DNA of 64,000 bases from Nocardioides seonyuensis (GCF_004683965.1 NZ_CP038436.1:3720001-3784000), one strand, 5' to 3'; positions 51,353 through 60,829 are shown, counted from the first letter of the stretch. The notes: generated by a model not told the origin, from the letters alone. Numbers and translations are program-made.

Positions 51353-53479
51353 TCACTTCGTCGCCTCCATCATCTGGCGGAGCTCCTTCTTGAGCTCTGA
51401 GATCTCGTCGCGGAGCCTGGCGGCGACCTCGAACTGGAGCTCGGCAGCGGCGTTCTTCATCTGGTCGGTGAGCCCCTGGATGAGCTCGGCCAGGTCGCTG
51501 CTCGGGATGCCCGCGGTGTCCGGGAGGTCGTTGTGGAGGCGGGAGAGAGACGGGGTCGGGGACTTCGCCTTGACTCCCCCGGCCCGGCCCTTCTGGCCCA
51601 CGTCGGCCCAGGTCTGCAGGAGCGCCTGCGTCGTCTCGTCCTCGCGGGCGAGCATCTCGGTGATGTCGGCGATCTTCTTGCGCAGCGGCTGCGGGTCGAC
51701 ACCGTGCGCGGTGTTGTAGGCCACCTGGATGGCGCGCCGGCGGTTGGTCTCGCCGATCGCGGCCTCCATCGACGGGGTGATCTTGTCGGCATACATGTGG
51801 ACCTGGCCGGACACGTTGCGGGCTGCGCGCCCGATCGTCTGGATCAGGGACTTGTCGGAGCGCAGGAACCCCTCCTTGTCCGCGTCGAGGATCGCGACCA
51901 GGGAGACCTCGGGCAGGTCCAGGCCCTCGCGCAGGAGGTTGATGCCGACCAGCACGTCGTACTCGCCGAGGCGGAGGTCGCGAAGCAGCTCGATGCGCTT
52001 GAGCGTGTCGACCTCGGAGTGGAGGTAGCGGGTGCGGATGCCGGCGTCGAGGAGGTAGTCGGTGAGGTCCTCGGACATCTTCTTGGTGAGGGTCGTGACG
52101 AGGACGCGCTCGTTCTTGTCGGTGCGCTCGCGGATCTCGTGGATCAGGTCGTCGATCTGGCCCTTGGTGGGCTTGACGACGACCTCGGGGTCGACGAGGC
52201 CGGTCGGACGGATGATCTGCTGGACGGCGTTGTCCACGCCGCCGACCTTGTCGAGCTCGTAGTTGCCCGGGGTGGCGGAGAGGTAGATCGTCTGGCCGAT
52301 GCGCTCGAGGAACTCCTCCCACTTCAGCGGTCGGTTGTCCATCGCGCTGGGGAGGCGGAAGCCGTGGTCGACCAGGTTGCGCTTGCGCGACATGTCGCCC
52401 TCATACATGCCGCCGATCTGCGGCACCGCGACATGGGACTCGTCGACGACGAGGACGAAGTCCTCGGGGAAGTAGTCGAGGAGGCAGTTGGGGGCGCTGC
52501 CCGGCCGGCGGCCGTCGATGTGCATCGAGTAGTTCTCGATGCCGGAGCAGGAGCCCACCTGGCGCATCATCTCGACGTCGTAGGTCGTGCGCATGCGCAG
52601 CCGCTGCGCCTCGAGGAGCTTGCCCTGCTTCTCGAAGGCGGCGAGCTGGTCCTCCAGCTCGAGCTCGATCCCCTTGATCGCGCGCTCCATGCGCTCGGGA
52701 CCGGCGACGTAGTGGGTGGCGGGGAAGACGTGGAGCTCGGCGTCCTCGGAGACGACCTCGCCGGTGATCGGGTGGAGGGTCATCAGGCGCTCGATCTCGT
52801 CGCCGAAGAACTCCACCCGCACCGCGAGCTCCTCGTAGACGGGGAAGATCTCGAGCGTGTCACCCCGCACGCGGAAGGTGCCGCGCGTGAAGGCCATGTC
52901 GTTGCGGGTGTACTGGATCTCGACGAGACGGCGCAGCACCGAGTCGCGGTCATGCTCCTGCCCCACCTTGAGTCGCAGCATCCGGTCGACGTACTCCTGG
53001 GGGGTGCCGAGGCCGTAGATGCACGAGACCGTCGAGACCACGATCGTGTCGCGCCGGGTGAGCAGGCTGTTGGTGGCCGAGTGCCGCAACCGCTCGACCT
53101 CCTCGTTGATGGAGGAGTCCTTCTCGATGTAGGTGTCGGTCTGGGGGACGTAGGCCTCGGGCTGGTAGTAGTCGTAGTAGGAGACGAAGTACTCCACGGC
53201 GTTGTCGGGGAAGAGCTGGCGCAGCTCGTTGGCGAACTGGGCCGCCAGCGTCTTGTTGGGCTGGAGCACCAGCATCGGGCGCTGCACCTGCTCGGCCACC
53301 CAGGCCACGGTCGCGGTCTTGCCCGTGCCGGTGGCGCCGAGCAGCACCACGTCCTGCTCACCGTCGCCGAGCCGCTCGGTGATCTCCTGGATGGCGGTCG
53401 GCTGGTCACCGGACGGCTGGTAGTCGGAGACCACCTTGAAGGGCGCGACGCGGCGCTCGAGATCGGTCACTGGGCGCAT
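51353..53479 (-). CDS. uvrB: UvrB excinuclease helicase subunit
   Basis: A 708-residue UvrB. Walker [16 protein letters not shown] (about residue 47), the beta-hairpin [13 protein letters not shown] that clamps damaged [15 protein letters not shown] (motif II) and the C-terminal UVR motif [21 protein letters not shown] are present. It receives damage from UvrA and positions UvrC. No LexA box precedes it; a TACTCT hexamer 6 bases before the ATG implies a leaderless transcript. Confidence 0.96.
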   Translation of the reverse strand: MRPVTDLERRVAPFKVVSDYQPSGDQPTAIQEITERLGDGEQDVVLLGATGTGKTATVAWVAEQVQRPMLVLQPNKTLAAQFANELRQLFPDNAVEYFVSYYDYYQPEAYVPQTDTYIEKDSSINEEVERLRHSATNSLLTRRDTIVVSTVSCIYGLGTPQEYVDRMLRLKVGQEHDRDSVLRRLVEIQYTRNDMAFTRGTFRVRGDTLEIFPVYEELAVRVEFFGDEIERLMTLHPITGEVVSEDAELHVFPATHYVAGPERMERAIKGIELELEDQLAAFEKQGKLLEAQRLRMRTTYDVEMMRQVGSCSGIENYSMHIDGRRPGSAPNCLLDYFPEDFVLVVDESHVAVPQIGGMYEGDMSRKRNLVDHGFRLPSAMDNRPLKWEEFLERIGQTIYLSATPGNYELDKVGGVDNAVQQIIRPTGLVDPEVVVKPTKGQIDDLIHEIRERTDKNERVLVTTLTKKMSEDLTDYLLDAGIRTRYLHSEVDTLKRIELLRDLRLGEYDVLVGINLLREGLDLPEVSLVAILDADKEGFLRSDKSLIQTIGRAARNVSGQVHMYADKITPSMEAAIGETNRRRAIQVAYNTAHGVDPQPLRKKIADITEMLAREDETTQALLQTWADVGQKGRAGGVKAKSPTPSLSRLHNDLPDTAGIPSSDLAELIQGLTDQMKNAAAELQFEVAARLRDEISELKKELRQMMEATK

Positions 53480-53485
53480 GCTCCG

Positions 53486-53491
53486 AGAGTA
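53486..53491 (-). promoter_or_regulatory. -10 element (TACTCT), leaderless uvrB
   Basis: TACTCT on the minus strand ends 6 bases before the uvrB ATG at 53479. Confidence 0.5.
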
Positions 53492-53534
53492 CGACCCGCC
53501 ACCGACACTCGCCCCTCCCCCGGGACGGGGTCGC

Positions 53535-53540
53535 TACATT
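53535..53540 (+). promoter_or_regulatory. -10 element (TACATT), leaderless phospholipase-D gene
   Basis: TACATT ends 7 bases before the GTG at 53548, which favours that start over the in-frame TTG at 53539. Confidence 0.5.
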
Positions 53541-53547
53541 GTGCGAC

Positions 53548-54792
53548 GTGACCGCCGCCCGAGTGCTGACCGCCGCCCGGCGCGCACTGCTGGCCTTCTT
53601 CGGCGTCCCGTTCGTCCTGGCCGTCGTCATGTCCCTGGTCGACTCCTACCGTCGGCGGGGCAAGAAGCCCAAGCCCTTCCCCGTCACGCCCCCGCACACC
53701 GTCCAGGTGGGCCCGGGCGAGCTCACGACGTACACCTTCGGTCGCGACCTCTACGCCGACATGCTGGCCGCGATCGAGGGAGCCAGGAAGCAGATCCTGT
53801 TCGAGACCTACATCTGGAAGGGCGACGAGGTCGGCGAGCAGTTCAAGGCCGCCCTGACCGCGGCCGCCGAGCGGGGTGTCGACGTCTACTGCATCTACGA
53901 CGGCTTCGCCAACCTGGTGGTGTCCCCCCGCTTCAAGAAGTTCCCGCCGTCCCTGAAGGTGCTGCGCTACCCCGTCTACCCCGCCGGCGTGAAGTTCTGG
54001 AGCCTCAGCCGCTACGGCCGTGACCACCGCAAGCTCCTCGTCGTGGACGAGGAGGTCGGCTTCGTCGGCGGCTACAACATCGGCACCGCCTTCGCCACCG
54101 AGTGGCGTGACACGCACGTCCGGGTCACGGGGCCCGAGGTGTGGGACCTCAAGCGCGCCTTCGCCGACTTCTGGAACCTCAACCGGCGCCGCCGGCTGGG
54201 CCGGAGCGAGCGCCCGCTGCTCCTGGAGACACCGGCCGAGTGGGACCCCCGCGTCCGGATCCACCGCAACGTCCCCCGGCTGTGGATGTTCCCCATCCGC
54301 AACATGTACCTCGAGGCCATCAGCCGCGCGACGCACAACGTCTGGCTCACCGCGGCCTACTTCATCCCGGACGCCGACTTCGTCGACGCCGTGTGCGACG
54401 CAGCCCGCCGCGGGGTCGACGTGCGCCTCCTGGTGCCCCACAAGTCCAACCACATCGTGGCCGACTGGCTCTCACGCGGCTACTACTCCCAGCTTCTGGG
54501 TGCGGGTGTACGCATCCTGCGCTACCGCGACGCGATGGTGCACGCCAAGACGGCCACCATCGACGGCAGCTGGGCGACGGTGGGGACCGCGAACATCGAT
54601 CGTCTCAGCCTCACGGGCAACTACGAGATCAACCTCGAGGTCCACGACGAGGAGTTCGCCGTGGCCATGGAGGAGGTCTTCGCCACCGACGAGACCAACA
54701 CCCTCGAGCTGACCCTCGGCGAGTGGGAGGCACGCGACCTGCACCGCAAGTTCACCGAGGCCGTCCTGGCTCCCCTGCGACCGTTGCTCTGA
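53548..54792 (+). CDS. Phospholipase D-family protein, cardiolipin synthase-like
   Basis: A 414-residue protein with one N-terminal membrane helix (about residues 9-28, RALLAFFGVPFVLAVVMSLV). Two HKD motifs are present: H-x-K in YGRDHRKLLVVDEEVGFVGG and VHAKTATIDGSWATVGT. This matches bacterial PLD-type cardiolipin synthases (ClsB-like), which condense phosphatidylglycerol with a second phospholipid. Actinobacteria usually make cardiolipin with a CDP-alcohol type enzyme, so a lipid-exchange or alternative head-group role is possible. Confidence 0.86.
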   Translation: MTAARVLTAARRALLAFFGVPFVLAVVMSLVDSYRRRGKKPKPFPVTPPHTVQVGPGELTTYTFGRDLYADMLAAIEGARKQILFETYIWKGDEVGEQFKAALTAAAERGVDVYCIYDGFANLVVSPRFKKFPPSLKVLRYPVYPAGVKFWSLSRYGRDHRKLLVVDEEVGFVGGYNIGTAFATEWRDTHVRVTGPEVWDLKRAFADFWNLNRRRRLGRSERPLLLETPAEWDPRVRIHRNVPRLWMFPIRNMYLEAISRATHNVWLTAAYFIPDADFVDAVCDAARRGVDVRLLVPHKSNHIVADWLSRGYYSQLLGAGVRILRYRDAMVHAKTATIDGSWATVGTANIDRLSLTGNYEINLEVHDEEFAVAMEEVFATDETNTLELTLGEWEARDLHRKFTEAVLAPLRPLL

Positions 54793-54817
54793 GAGACGCC
54801 CCCACCCGCGCTTAGCC

Positions 54818-55741
54818 TCACCTCGTCGGGAGGTGGGTGGGGACGCTCATCCGGGGACCGCGCCGCGGTCGCGACTGTCCACCGGTCATCGCCATTGCGA
54901 CAGCACGCCCACGATGGGGGCGGTAGGGCTCGAGCACCTCGGCCATCTCGTCGTCGCTGATGTCGTGGCCGAAGAGCGCCCAGCCGAGCTGGTTGGCCAC
55001 GTGGTAGTCACCGAAGCTCACCGCGTCGGCGTCACCGAGAGCGCGCTGGCGCACCTCGGCACTGGTCCACACCCCGATCCCCGGCAGTGACCTGAGCCTG
55101 CGGTCGGCCTCCTCGACGTCCAGGCCGACGACCCGCTCGAGGGCGGCTGTCGACCGACAGGCCGTCACGACCGTGCGCGACCGCGCCGGGTCGACCCCGA
55201 GCCGGAGCCACTCCCAGGACGGGATCCGGGCCACGTCCGCCGGACTCGGTTGCACGAACAGCCGAAGGTCGGTGACCGGGCCGGGCGCCGGCTCGCCGTG
55301 GCGGCGCACCAGCTCGCGGAAGGAGCCGAAGGCCTGCTTGCCGGTGACCTTCTGCTCCAGGATCGACGGGATCAGCGACTCCATCACCAGGCCCGTGCGG
55401 CCGATGCGCCAGTGAGGGCGACGGCGCCGCCCCTCGGCCACCTGGGGGTGGAGCGGCTCGAAGCCCGTCGGGTCGTCGTGGGCGCCCAGCAGCGCGGGCA
55501 TCGAGTCGAGCAGCCACTCGGCGCCCGCGCCCCACGCCGTACCGAGGACGACTCCCTCGCTCGCGCGGCTCTCCACGCGCAGCGTCGCCGGTCCGACGGG
55601 GGTGCGGGCGGCACGCCAGACGCGGCCGACCTCGTCCACCCGTTGCGTGGGGTCGCCCGCGCCGCGTCGCTGCGGTCCGAGCACCTGACGCACGTCGCAC
55701 GGCCAGGCAGGCCGCCACGTGCGCATCAGTCCGGGATCCAC
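54818..55741 (-). CDS. DNA-3-methyladenine glycosylase II-like (AlkA/HhH-GPD)
   Basis: A 307-residue base-excision enzyme. LRSLPGIGVWTSAEVRQRAL is the helix-hairpin-helix and DADAVSFGDYHVANQLGWAL carries the catalytic Asp position of the HhH-GPD fold; SLIPSILEQKVTGKQAFGSF is the segment before it. It should remove alkylated bases. No Ada-like methyltransferase domain is attached. The GTG at 55741 is chosen because a TAGCGT hexamer lies 7 bases upstream; an ATG five codons later is the alternative. Confidence 0.86.
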   Translation of the reverse strand: MDPGLMRTWRPAWPCDVRQVLGPQRRGAGDPTQRVDEVGRVWRAARTPVGPATLRVESRASEGVVLGTAWGAGAEWLLDSMPALLGAHDDPTGFEPLHPQVAEGRRRRPHWRIGRTGLVMESLIPSILEQKVTGKQAFGSFRELVRRHGEPAPGPVTDLRLFVQPSPADVARIPSWEWLRLGVDPARSRTVVTACRSTAALERVVGLDVEEADRRLRSLPGIGVWTSAEVRQRALGDADAVSFGDYHVANQLGWALFGHDISDDEMAEVLEPYRPHRGRAVAMAMTGGQSRPRRGPRMSVPTHLPTR

Positions 55742-55748
55742 GATGGCG

Positions 55749-55754
55749 ACGCTA
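55749..55754 (-). promoter_or_regulatory. -10 element (TAGCGT), leaderless glycosylase gene
   Basis: TAGCGT on the minus strand ends 7 bases before the GTG at 55741, and lies back to back with the divergent TACGTT at 55770. Confidence 0.5.
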
Positions 55755-55769
55755 GCCGACGCGGCCGAC

Positions 55770-55775
55770 TACGTT
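55770..55775 (+). promoter_or_regulatory. -10 element (TACGTT) of the tryptophan dioxygenase gene
   Basis: TACGTT ends 6 bases before the ATG at 55782. A GGAGG lies between, so either leaderless or leadered initiation could use this ATG. Confidence 0.45.
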
Positions 55776-55781
55776 GGAGGC

Positions 55782-56636
55782 ATGCGCGACACCGGGAACC
55801 GCCGCGATCTCGAGGACGGGATCAAGCGCGACTTCAGCAAGGACATGTCCTACGGCGACTACCTCCGGCTCGACCTGCTGCTGTCGGCCCAGCAGCCGCA
55901 GTCGGACCCGCCGCAGCACGACGAGCTGCTCTTCATCGTCCAGCACCAGACCTCCGAGCTCTGGCTCAAGCTGATGGTGCACGAGCTCCGGTCAGCCCGT
56001 GACCTGCTGCGCGGCGACGACCTGGCTCCCGCACTCAAACGGCTCGCCCGCGTCAAGCACATCCAGCACACCCTCACCGACCAGTGGTCCGTGCTGGCGA
56101 CGCTGACGCCGAGCGAGTACGCCCAGATCCGGCCGTTCCTGGCCACCTCCTCGGGGTTCCAGTCAGCCCAGTACCGCGAGGTCGAGTTCCTCCTCGGCAA
56201 CAAGAACGCCGACATGGTCAAGGTGTTCGCCCACGACCCGGCCGCCCACGACGAGCTCGGGACGCTGCTGGGCGAGCCCTCGCTCTACGACGAGTTCCTG
56301 GCCTTCCTGGCCCGCCGCGGGTACGCCGTCCCGCCCGCGCTGCTCGAACGCGACTGGTCGCAGCCCTACCGGCTGGACCCTGCGCTGGTCACCGTCTTCG
56401 CCGAGGTCTACGCGTCCCCCGCGGAGCACTGGGGGGTCTACGAGACCTGTGAGGAGCTGGTCGACGTCGAGGACGCCTTCCAGCAGTGGCGCTTCCGACA
56501 CCTCCAGGTCGTGCAGCGCACGATCGGTCACAAGACCGGGACCGGAGGCTCCTCCGGAGTCGACTTCCTGCGCCGCGCGCTCGACCTGACGTTCTTCCCC
56601 GAGCTCTACGAGGTCCGCACCCAGATCCCCCAGTGA
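55782..56636 (+). CDS. kynA: Tryptophan 2,3-dioxygenase
   Basis: A 284-residue heme enzyme opening the indole ring of tryptophan to N-formylkynurenine. LLFIVQHQTSELWLKLMVHE, TLTDQWSVLATLTPSEY, SSGFQSAQYREVEFLLGNK and WRFRHLQVVQRTIG (His ligand of heme, about residue 240) are all conserved, ending with GTGGSSGVDFLRRAL. The next kynurenine-pathway genes (kynureninase, formamidase) are not in the window, so the pathway must be scattered or partial. ATG 55782 is preferred to ATGs at 55719 and 55743. Confidence 0.93.
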   Translation: MRDTGNRRDLEDGIKRDFSKDMSYGDYLRLDLLLSAQQPQSDPPQHDELLFIVQHQTSELWLKLMVHELRSARDLLRGDDLAPALKRLARVKHIQHTLTDQWSVLATLTPSEYAQIRPFLATSSGFQSAQYREVEFLLGNKNADMVKVFAHDPAAHDELGTLLGEPSLYDEFLAFLARRGYAVPPALLERDWSQPYRLDPALVTVFAEVYASPAEHWGVYETCEELVDVEDAFQQWRFRHLQVVQRTIGHKTGTGGSSGVDFLRRALDLTFFPELYEVRTQIPQ

Positions 56637-56646
56637 GCCGACCGTG

Positions 56647-57261
56647 TCACGGGGCGACGAGTCCTTCCGGGTCGATGCCCTCGGCCCGCAGGCCCCGGGC
56701 GACGCCGGCCCGGTCCGCGTCGGAGCGGTTCTGGCTGAGCTTGGCCTTGGCCTCGACGGACTCCACGAGGAGCTCGACCCCGACGATCGGTCGGAGGTTC
56801 TTGCGGACGTAGTCGCTGGGGGCGTCGGTCACGTGCCAGCGATCGGCACGGTCCTCCTCGTGCCGGTCGGTCAGCCGGGTGACCAGGTCCTCGACCCAGT
56901 CCGGGTCGTCGTGGACGCGGATCCTTCCGCGCAGGTGCACCGTGGAGTAGTTCCACGTCGGGACGACCCTGCCGTGCTCGGCCTTGGACGCGTACCACCC
57001 GGGGCTCACGTACGCGTCCCGCCCGGTGACGACGGCCAGGGCCGCGCTGTCCTGGACGATGCGACGCCAGTGCCCGTTGGCCCGCGCGAGATGGCCCACC
57101 AGGCGCTCTCCCTCCCAGAGCACGGGCAGGAAGGTGACGTCGGGACTCCCATCCACGTCCACGGTCACGAGCTGGGCCGTCCCGACCGAGGTGACGAACC
57201 CCCGGACCTCGGCCGCGGGCATGGCGTTGGCTGCCGGGACGTAGAGCCGGGTGTCGTCCAT
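56647..57261 (-). CDS. FMN-binding protein, PaiB-like
   Basis: A 204-residue split-barrel flavoprotein of the PaiB/FMN-binding negative regulator family. DTRLYVPAANAMPAAEVRGF is the diagnostic N-terminus, and VGHLARANGHWR and YVSPGWYASK are the ligand blocks. PaiB in Bacillus affects sporulation and protease genes; most homologues are uncharacterised. Its C-terminus (VEAKAKLSQNRSDADRAGV) is also family-typical. Convergent with kynA, 10 bases apart. Confidence 0.83.
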   Translation of the reverse strand: MDDTRLYVPAANAMPAAEVRGFVTSVGTAQLVTVDVDGSPDVTFLPVLWEGERLVGHLARANGHWRRIVQDSAALAVVTGRDAYVSPGWYASKAEHGRVVPTWNYSTVHLRGRIRVHDDPDWVEDLVTRLTDRHEEDRADRWHVTDAPSDYVRKNLRPIVGVELLVESVEAKAKLSQNRSDADRAGVARGLRAEGIDPEGLVAP

Positions 57262-57306
57262 GCGCCCATCCTGCCCACTGTCGGTGGCTCGCGGCAGACT
57301 GGTCCC

Positions 57307-57612
57307 ATGGACGAGTGCCGGTTCACGGGTGACCTTTTCCGGTGGGACGCGCAGGAGGCGTGGTTCTTCGTGACGCTGACGGAGGAGGCCACAGCAGCGG
57401 TGCGCGAACACCCCGTCCCGCCGCGGGGCTTCGGCTCCGTCAAGGTCGAGGTGACGCTCACCTCCGAGGCGGGCGAGACCACCTGGCGCACCTCGGTGTT
57501 CCCTGACAAGCAGAGCGGCCGTTTCCTGCTGCCGGTGAAGGCCGCGGTGCGCAAGGCCCACGACGTCGACGAGGGCGACTCACTCGATCTCGCCCTGGTG
57601 GTGCTGGCATGA
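57307..57612 (+). CDS. DUF1905 protein
   Basis: A 101-residue beta-rich protein: FTGDLFRWDAQEAWFFVTLT, GFGSVKVEVTLTSEAGETTW and VFPDKQSGRFLLPVKAAVRKA match DUF1905, a domain of unknown function. A CAGACT hexamer lies 6 bases before the ATG. Its stop overlaps the ligase start (ATGA), so the two are probably translated together. Confidence 0.85.
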   Translation: MDECRFTGDLFRWDAQEAWFFVTLTEEATAAVREHPVPPRGFGSVKVEVTLTSEAGETTWRTSVFPDKQSGRFLLPVKAAVRKAHDVDEGDSLDLALVVLA

Positions 57613-59150
57613 GCGTCCTGCTCGCCGACGTCGTCGCCACCTCCGAGACGGTCGGAGCCACCCGTTCACGCAAGGCGAAGACCGAGGCCCTGGCTGCCCT
57701 GCTCCAGCGCGCTCTCGCCGAAGGCGCCGACGCCGACGACCTGGCCACCGTCGTGGCCTACCTCTCCGGCACGCTGCGCCAGAGACGCACCGGGCTCGGC
57801 TGGCGCGGCGTGAGCGAGGTCCCACCGCCTGCGACGGAGTCCACCCTCGGCGTGCATGAGGTGCACAGGGCGTTCGAGACGCTCTCCCAGCTGCGCGGCG
57901 CCGGGTCCCAGGCCGCTCGCAAGACGGCCGTGGCCGAGCTGTTCGCCCGGGCGACCGCCCCCGAGCAGGCCTGGCTGCGTGCCGTGGTGACGGGCAACGT
58001 CCGTCAGGGCGCCCTCGACTCCAGCATCCAGGAGGCCGTCGCCCAGGTCGCGCAGGTGCCGCTGGCGGCCGTGCGACGCGCAGCGATGCTCTCCGGCAGC
58101 ACCCTCGCCGCCGCCGCGGCCGCGTTCGCCCAGGGCGAGCCCGGCCTCGACGAGATCGGGCTCGAGGTCGGCCGACCCGTCCAGCCGATGCTCGCCTCGA
58201 GCGCTCCCGACGTGACTGCCGCCCTGGCCAAGGCGGCTGGCGGCGAGCAGGTCGCGATCGACGCCAAGCTCGACGGCATCCGCATCCAGGTGCACCGCGA
58301 CGGCGAGGACGTTCTGGTCGTCACCCGGAGCCTCGACGACATCACCAGTCGCCTGCCCGAGGTGGTGGCCGTCGCGCGCTCGATGCCGGCCGATCGGTTC
58401 GTGCTGGACGGGGAGGCCCTCGCGTTGGACGACCTGGGGCGCCCCCAGGCCTTCCAGGACACCGCGTCGCGCACCGCCCAGGCCGGCGGCGTCGAGGTGA
58501 CCCCCTACTTCTTCGACCTGCTCCACCTCGATGGTCGTGACCTGCTCGACTCCCCCGGCCACGAGCGGCTCGCGGCTCTCGACTCGCTGGTGCCCGAGGC
58601 CCATCGCGTGCGGCGCCTCGTCACCGACGATCCGGCCGAGGCCGAGTCCTTCACGGCCGAGGTGCTGGCTGCCGGCCACGAAGGAGTCGTCGTCAAGGAC
58701 CTCTCCGCTCCCTACGCCGCCGGGCGCCGCGGCTCCGCCTGGGTCAAGGTCAAGCCCGTGCACACCCTCGACCTGGTGGTGCTCGCCGTCGAGTGGGGCA
58801 GCGGCAGGCGCCAGGGCTGGCTCTCCAACATCCACCTGGGCGCGCGCGACCCCTCCTCGCCGAGCGGATTCGTGATGCTCGGCAAGACGTTCAAGGGCAT
58901 GACCGACGAGATGCTCGCGTGGCAGACCCAGCGCTTCCTCGAGCTTGAGACGCAGCGTGAAGGACACGTCGTCCACGTGCGTCCTGAGCAGGTCGTCGAG
59001 ATCGCCTTCGACGGGCTCCAGCGATCCACCCGCTACCCCGGCGGAGTCGCGCTGCGCTTCGCCCGGGTGGTCCGCTACCGCGACGACAAGCGGGCGGAGG
59101 GTGCCGACACGCTCGACGACGTACGACGCCTCGCGCTCGGCCGTCCCTAG
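57609..59150 (+). CDS. ATP-dependent DNA ligase (LigB type)
   Basis: A 513-residue ligase. The nucleotidyl lysine is in IDAKLDGIRIQVHRDG (about residue 220), with the helical N-terminal DNA-binding domain before it and the OB domain after GEGVVVKDL-like GHEGVVVKDLSAPYAAG and KPVHTLDLVVLAVEWG. It resembles mycobacterial LigB, a non-essential ATP ligase additional to NAD-dependent LigA. Coupled to DUF1905 by an ATGA overlap. Confidence 0.92.
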   Translation: MSVLLADVVATSETVGATRSRKAKTEALAALLQRALAEGADADDLATVVAYLSGTLRQRRTGLGWRGVSEVPPPATESTLGVHEVHRAFETLSQLRGAGSQAARKTAVAELFARATAPEQAWLRAVVTGNVRQGALDSSIQEAVAQVAQVPLAAVRRAAMLSGSTLAAAAAAFAQGEPGLDEIGLEVGRPVQPMLASSAPDVTAALAKAAGGEQVAIDAKLDGIRIQVHRDGEDVLVVTRSLDDITSRLPEVVAVARSMPADRFVLDGEALALDDLGRPQAFQDTASRTAQAGGVEVTPYFFDLLHLDGRDLLDSPGHERLAALDSLVPEAHRVRRLVTDDPAEAESFTAEVLAAGHEGVVVKDLSAPYAAGRRGSAWVKVKPVHTLDLVVLAVEWGSGRRQGWLSNIHLGARDPSSPSGFVMLGKTFKGMTDEMLAWQTQRFLELETQREGHVVHVRPEQVVEIAFDGLQRSTRYPGGVALRFARVVRYRDDKRAEGADTLDDVRRLALGRP

Positions 59151-59151
59151 C

Positions 59152-59172
59152 ACACGGCGCGTCACACCGTGT
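59152..59172 (+). terminator. Possible hairpin terminator after the ligase
   Basis: ACACGG (59152-59157) and CCGTGT (59167-59172) pair around a 9-base loop, 1 base after the ligase stop. There is no U-run. Confidence 0.45.
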
Positions 59173-59191
59173 AGAACTCTGCGTCACTGTG

Positions 59192-59239
59192 GTGTTCGAC
59201 ACATGCGATCCAGTTGCGAAACACCCGCACGTCAGGTGT
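59192..59239 (+). promoter_or_regulatory. Two short inverted repeats before the TetR gene
   Basis: GTGT-TCG-ACAC (59192-59202) and ACACC-N9-GGTGT (59221-59239) lie in the 124-base spacer before a TetR-family regulator. Both share the GTGT/ACAC core, as expected of repeated autoregulator sites, but neither is proven. Confidence 0.35.
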
Positions 59240-59261
59240 CCGACGACTGTCGTGCGCGACG

Positions 59262-59267
59262 TACACT
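59262..59267 (+). promoter_or_regulatory. -10 element (TACACT), leaderless TetR gene
   Basis: TACACT ends 7 bases before the ATG at 59275. Confidence 0.5.
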
Positions 59268-59274
59268 TGCGCTC

Positions 59275-60009
59275 ATGGCCACACCTTCAGCCGCCCCTGC
59301 GGATCGTCGCAGCAACGCCGCCACCCGCCGGCGTCAGCGCGAGCGCGAGATCATCGACGCGACACGACAGCTCTTCGACGAGCGCGGCGTCCGTGACGCC
59401 CAGATCGAGGACATCGCCAAGGCGGTGGGCATCAACCGCGCCATCGTCTACCGGCACTTCACCGGCAAGGAGGAGCTCTTCGCCCTCACCCTGGTGCAGT
59501 ACCTCGACGAGCTGCGCGTCAAGCTCTACGAGGTCACCGCCGACACGGCGTCGGAGTCTCCGCGCGCCCAGCTGACCGCCCTGGTGACCGCGTTCGCCGA
59601 CTACGGCCTCGAGCATCCGGCGTTCGTGGACAACGCGCTCGCCCTGATGCGTCGGCGTGGGCCCGACCTGATGGCCGAGGTCAGCGAGAGCGCCATGTTC
59701 CGCCTCGGGCGCAGCATCGGCGGCTGCCTGGCGCTGCTGACGGGCGCGATCGAGGCAGGGGTGGAGGCAGGCGACTTCCATGTCGAGAAGCCCTATCTCC
59801 TCGCCAACCTGCTCTACGCCAGCGGGCTCGGCACCCTGCAGCTGGCGCGCGTCGGTCTCCTCGTGGCGGAGGCTGCTCCGGGCATCCCCCAGGTCAGCAA
59901 CGTCACCACCGACGACGTGCGCGAGCACATGGTCATCTCCGCCCTGGCGCTGGTCTCCGGCCCCAGGGCCATCGACGCGCTGAAGGACCCCGAGTCGAAG
60001 CAGTCCTGA
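59275..60009 (+). CDS. TetR/AcrR-family transcriptional regulator
   Basis: A 244-residue repressor-type protein. Residues of about 20-66 form the helix-turn-helix (REIIDATRQLFDERGVRDAQ, then IEDIAKAVGINRAIVYRHF), with the usual ligand-binding helices after. The N-terminal 18 residues are Ala/Arg-rich. No obvious target gene is adjacent apart from itself and the DUF1206 gene, so autoregulation or a distant regulon is likely. It ends 4 bases from the convergent DUF1206 gene. Confidence 0.88.
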   Translation: MATPSAAPADRRSNAATRRRQREREIIDATRQLFDERGVRDAQIEDIAKAVGINRAIVYRHFTGKEELFALTLVQYLDELRVKLYEVTADTASESPRAQLTALVTAFADYGLEHPAFVDNALALMRRRGPDLMAEVSESAMFRLGRSIGGCLALLTGAIEAGVEAGDFHVEKPYLLANLLYASGLGTLQLARVGLLVAEAAPGIPQVSNVTTDDVREHMVISALALVSGPRAIDALKDPESKQS

Positions 60010-60013
60010 GCCT

Positions 60014-60823
60014 TCAGCGGCTCAGGTGCCTGGCGCGGGCGAAGCAGAAGAGCCCGTAGCAGGCGATGCCCACGCCGATCGCGACGAGCAGGACCTGGCC
60101 GAACGGATAGCCGAGCACGGTCTGCAGCGCCTGGTCGAGTCCGCCGGACTTCTTGGCCCGGTGCTCCACCGCGGCGTAGACGAAGAGGCCTCCCACGAGG
60201 ATGATCGCGATCCCCTTGGCGATGTAGCCGACCTTGCCGAGGAGCACGTAGGCCGACCCCTCCTTGCCGGACTGGCCCTGGGCATCGAGGTGCTCGGTGA
60301 ACTTCTCGGTCCAGCCGCGGACGACCAGGACCCCGCCGTAGGCCATGATCGCGAGGCCGACAGCACCCACGATGACCTGCCCCCCGGGGAGGTCCATCAC
60401 CTTGGCCGTCGTGGAGTCCGTGCCTCCCTTGGAGCCGTCTCCCAGCGCTGTCTTGGCGGCGCTCCACCCGAGCGCGCCGTAGACCGCCGCCTTGCCGAGG
60501 GAGGTCAAGCGCTTCCTCCACCGCTTCTTGGTGTCGGTCTCCTCGGTGAACCCGAAGGAGAACTCGAGCAGGCGCCACACGACCAGGAGCAGCATGCCGA
60601 CCGCGACACCCCACACCAGCGCGGCCCCGAGGGGCTGCTCGGCAAGCGCATGGAGGGCACCGGTGTTGGAGGCGCTCTCCTCCTTCTCGCCCAGGGCCAG
60701 CTGAAGGGCCAGCCAACCGACCATCAGGTGCACCACGCCGTAGGCCACGAGCCCGATCCGCACCGCGTGGTCGAGCCACTCGCTGTGGTGGACGGACTCT
60801 GCTGCGGAGGAGGCGGCGTTCAT
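60014..60823 (-). CDS. DUF1206 membrane protein
   Basis: A 269-residue protein with six hydrophobic helices in three repeated pairs; each pair starts with a pattern like RIGLVAYGVVHLMVGWLAL, LTSLGKAAVYGALGWSA or VGYIAKGIAIILVGGLFVYA, the DUF1206 hallmark. Function unknown. The ATG at 60823 is backed by a TAGGTT hexamer 6 bases upstream. Confidence 0.85.
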   Translation of the reverse strand: MNAASSAAESVHHSEWLDHAVRIGLVAYGVVHLMVGWLALQLALGEKEESASNTGALHALAEQPLGAALVWGVAVGMLLLVVWRLLEFSFGFTEETDTKKRWRKRLTSLGKAAVYGALGWSAAKTALGDGSKGGTDSTTAKVMDLPGGQVIVGAVGLAIMAYGGVLVVRGWTEKFTEHLDAQGQSGKEGSAYVLLGKVGYIAKGIAIILVGGLFVYAAVEHRAKKSGGLDQALQTVLGYPFGQVLLVAIGVGIACYGLFCFARARHLSR

Positions 60824-60829
60824 GGGCTC

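Noticed and set aside
51533..53551. Long plus-strand open frame antisense to uvrB
   Set aside because: Same mirror effect of GC-rich codon bias; no start signal or domain.
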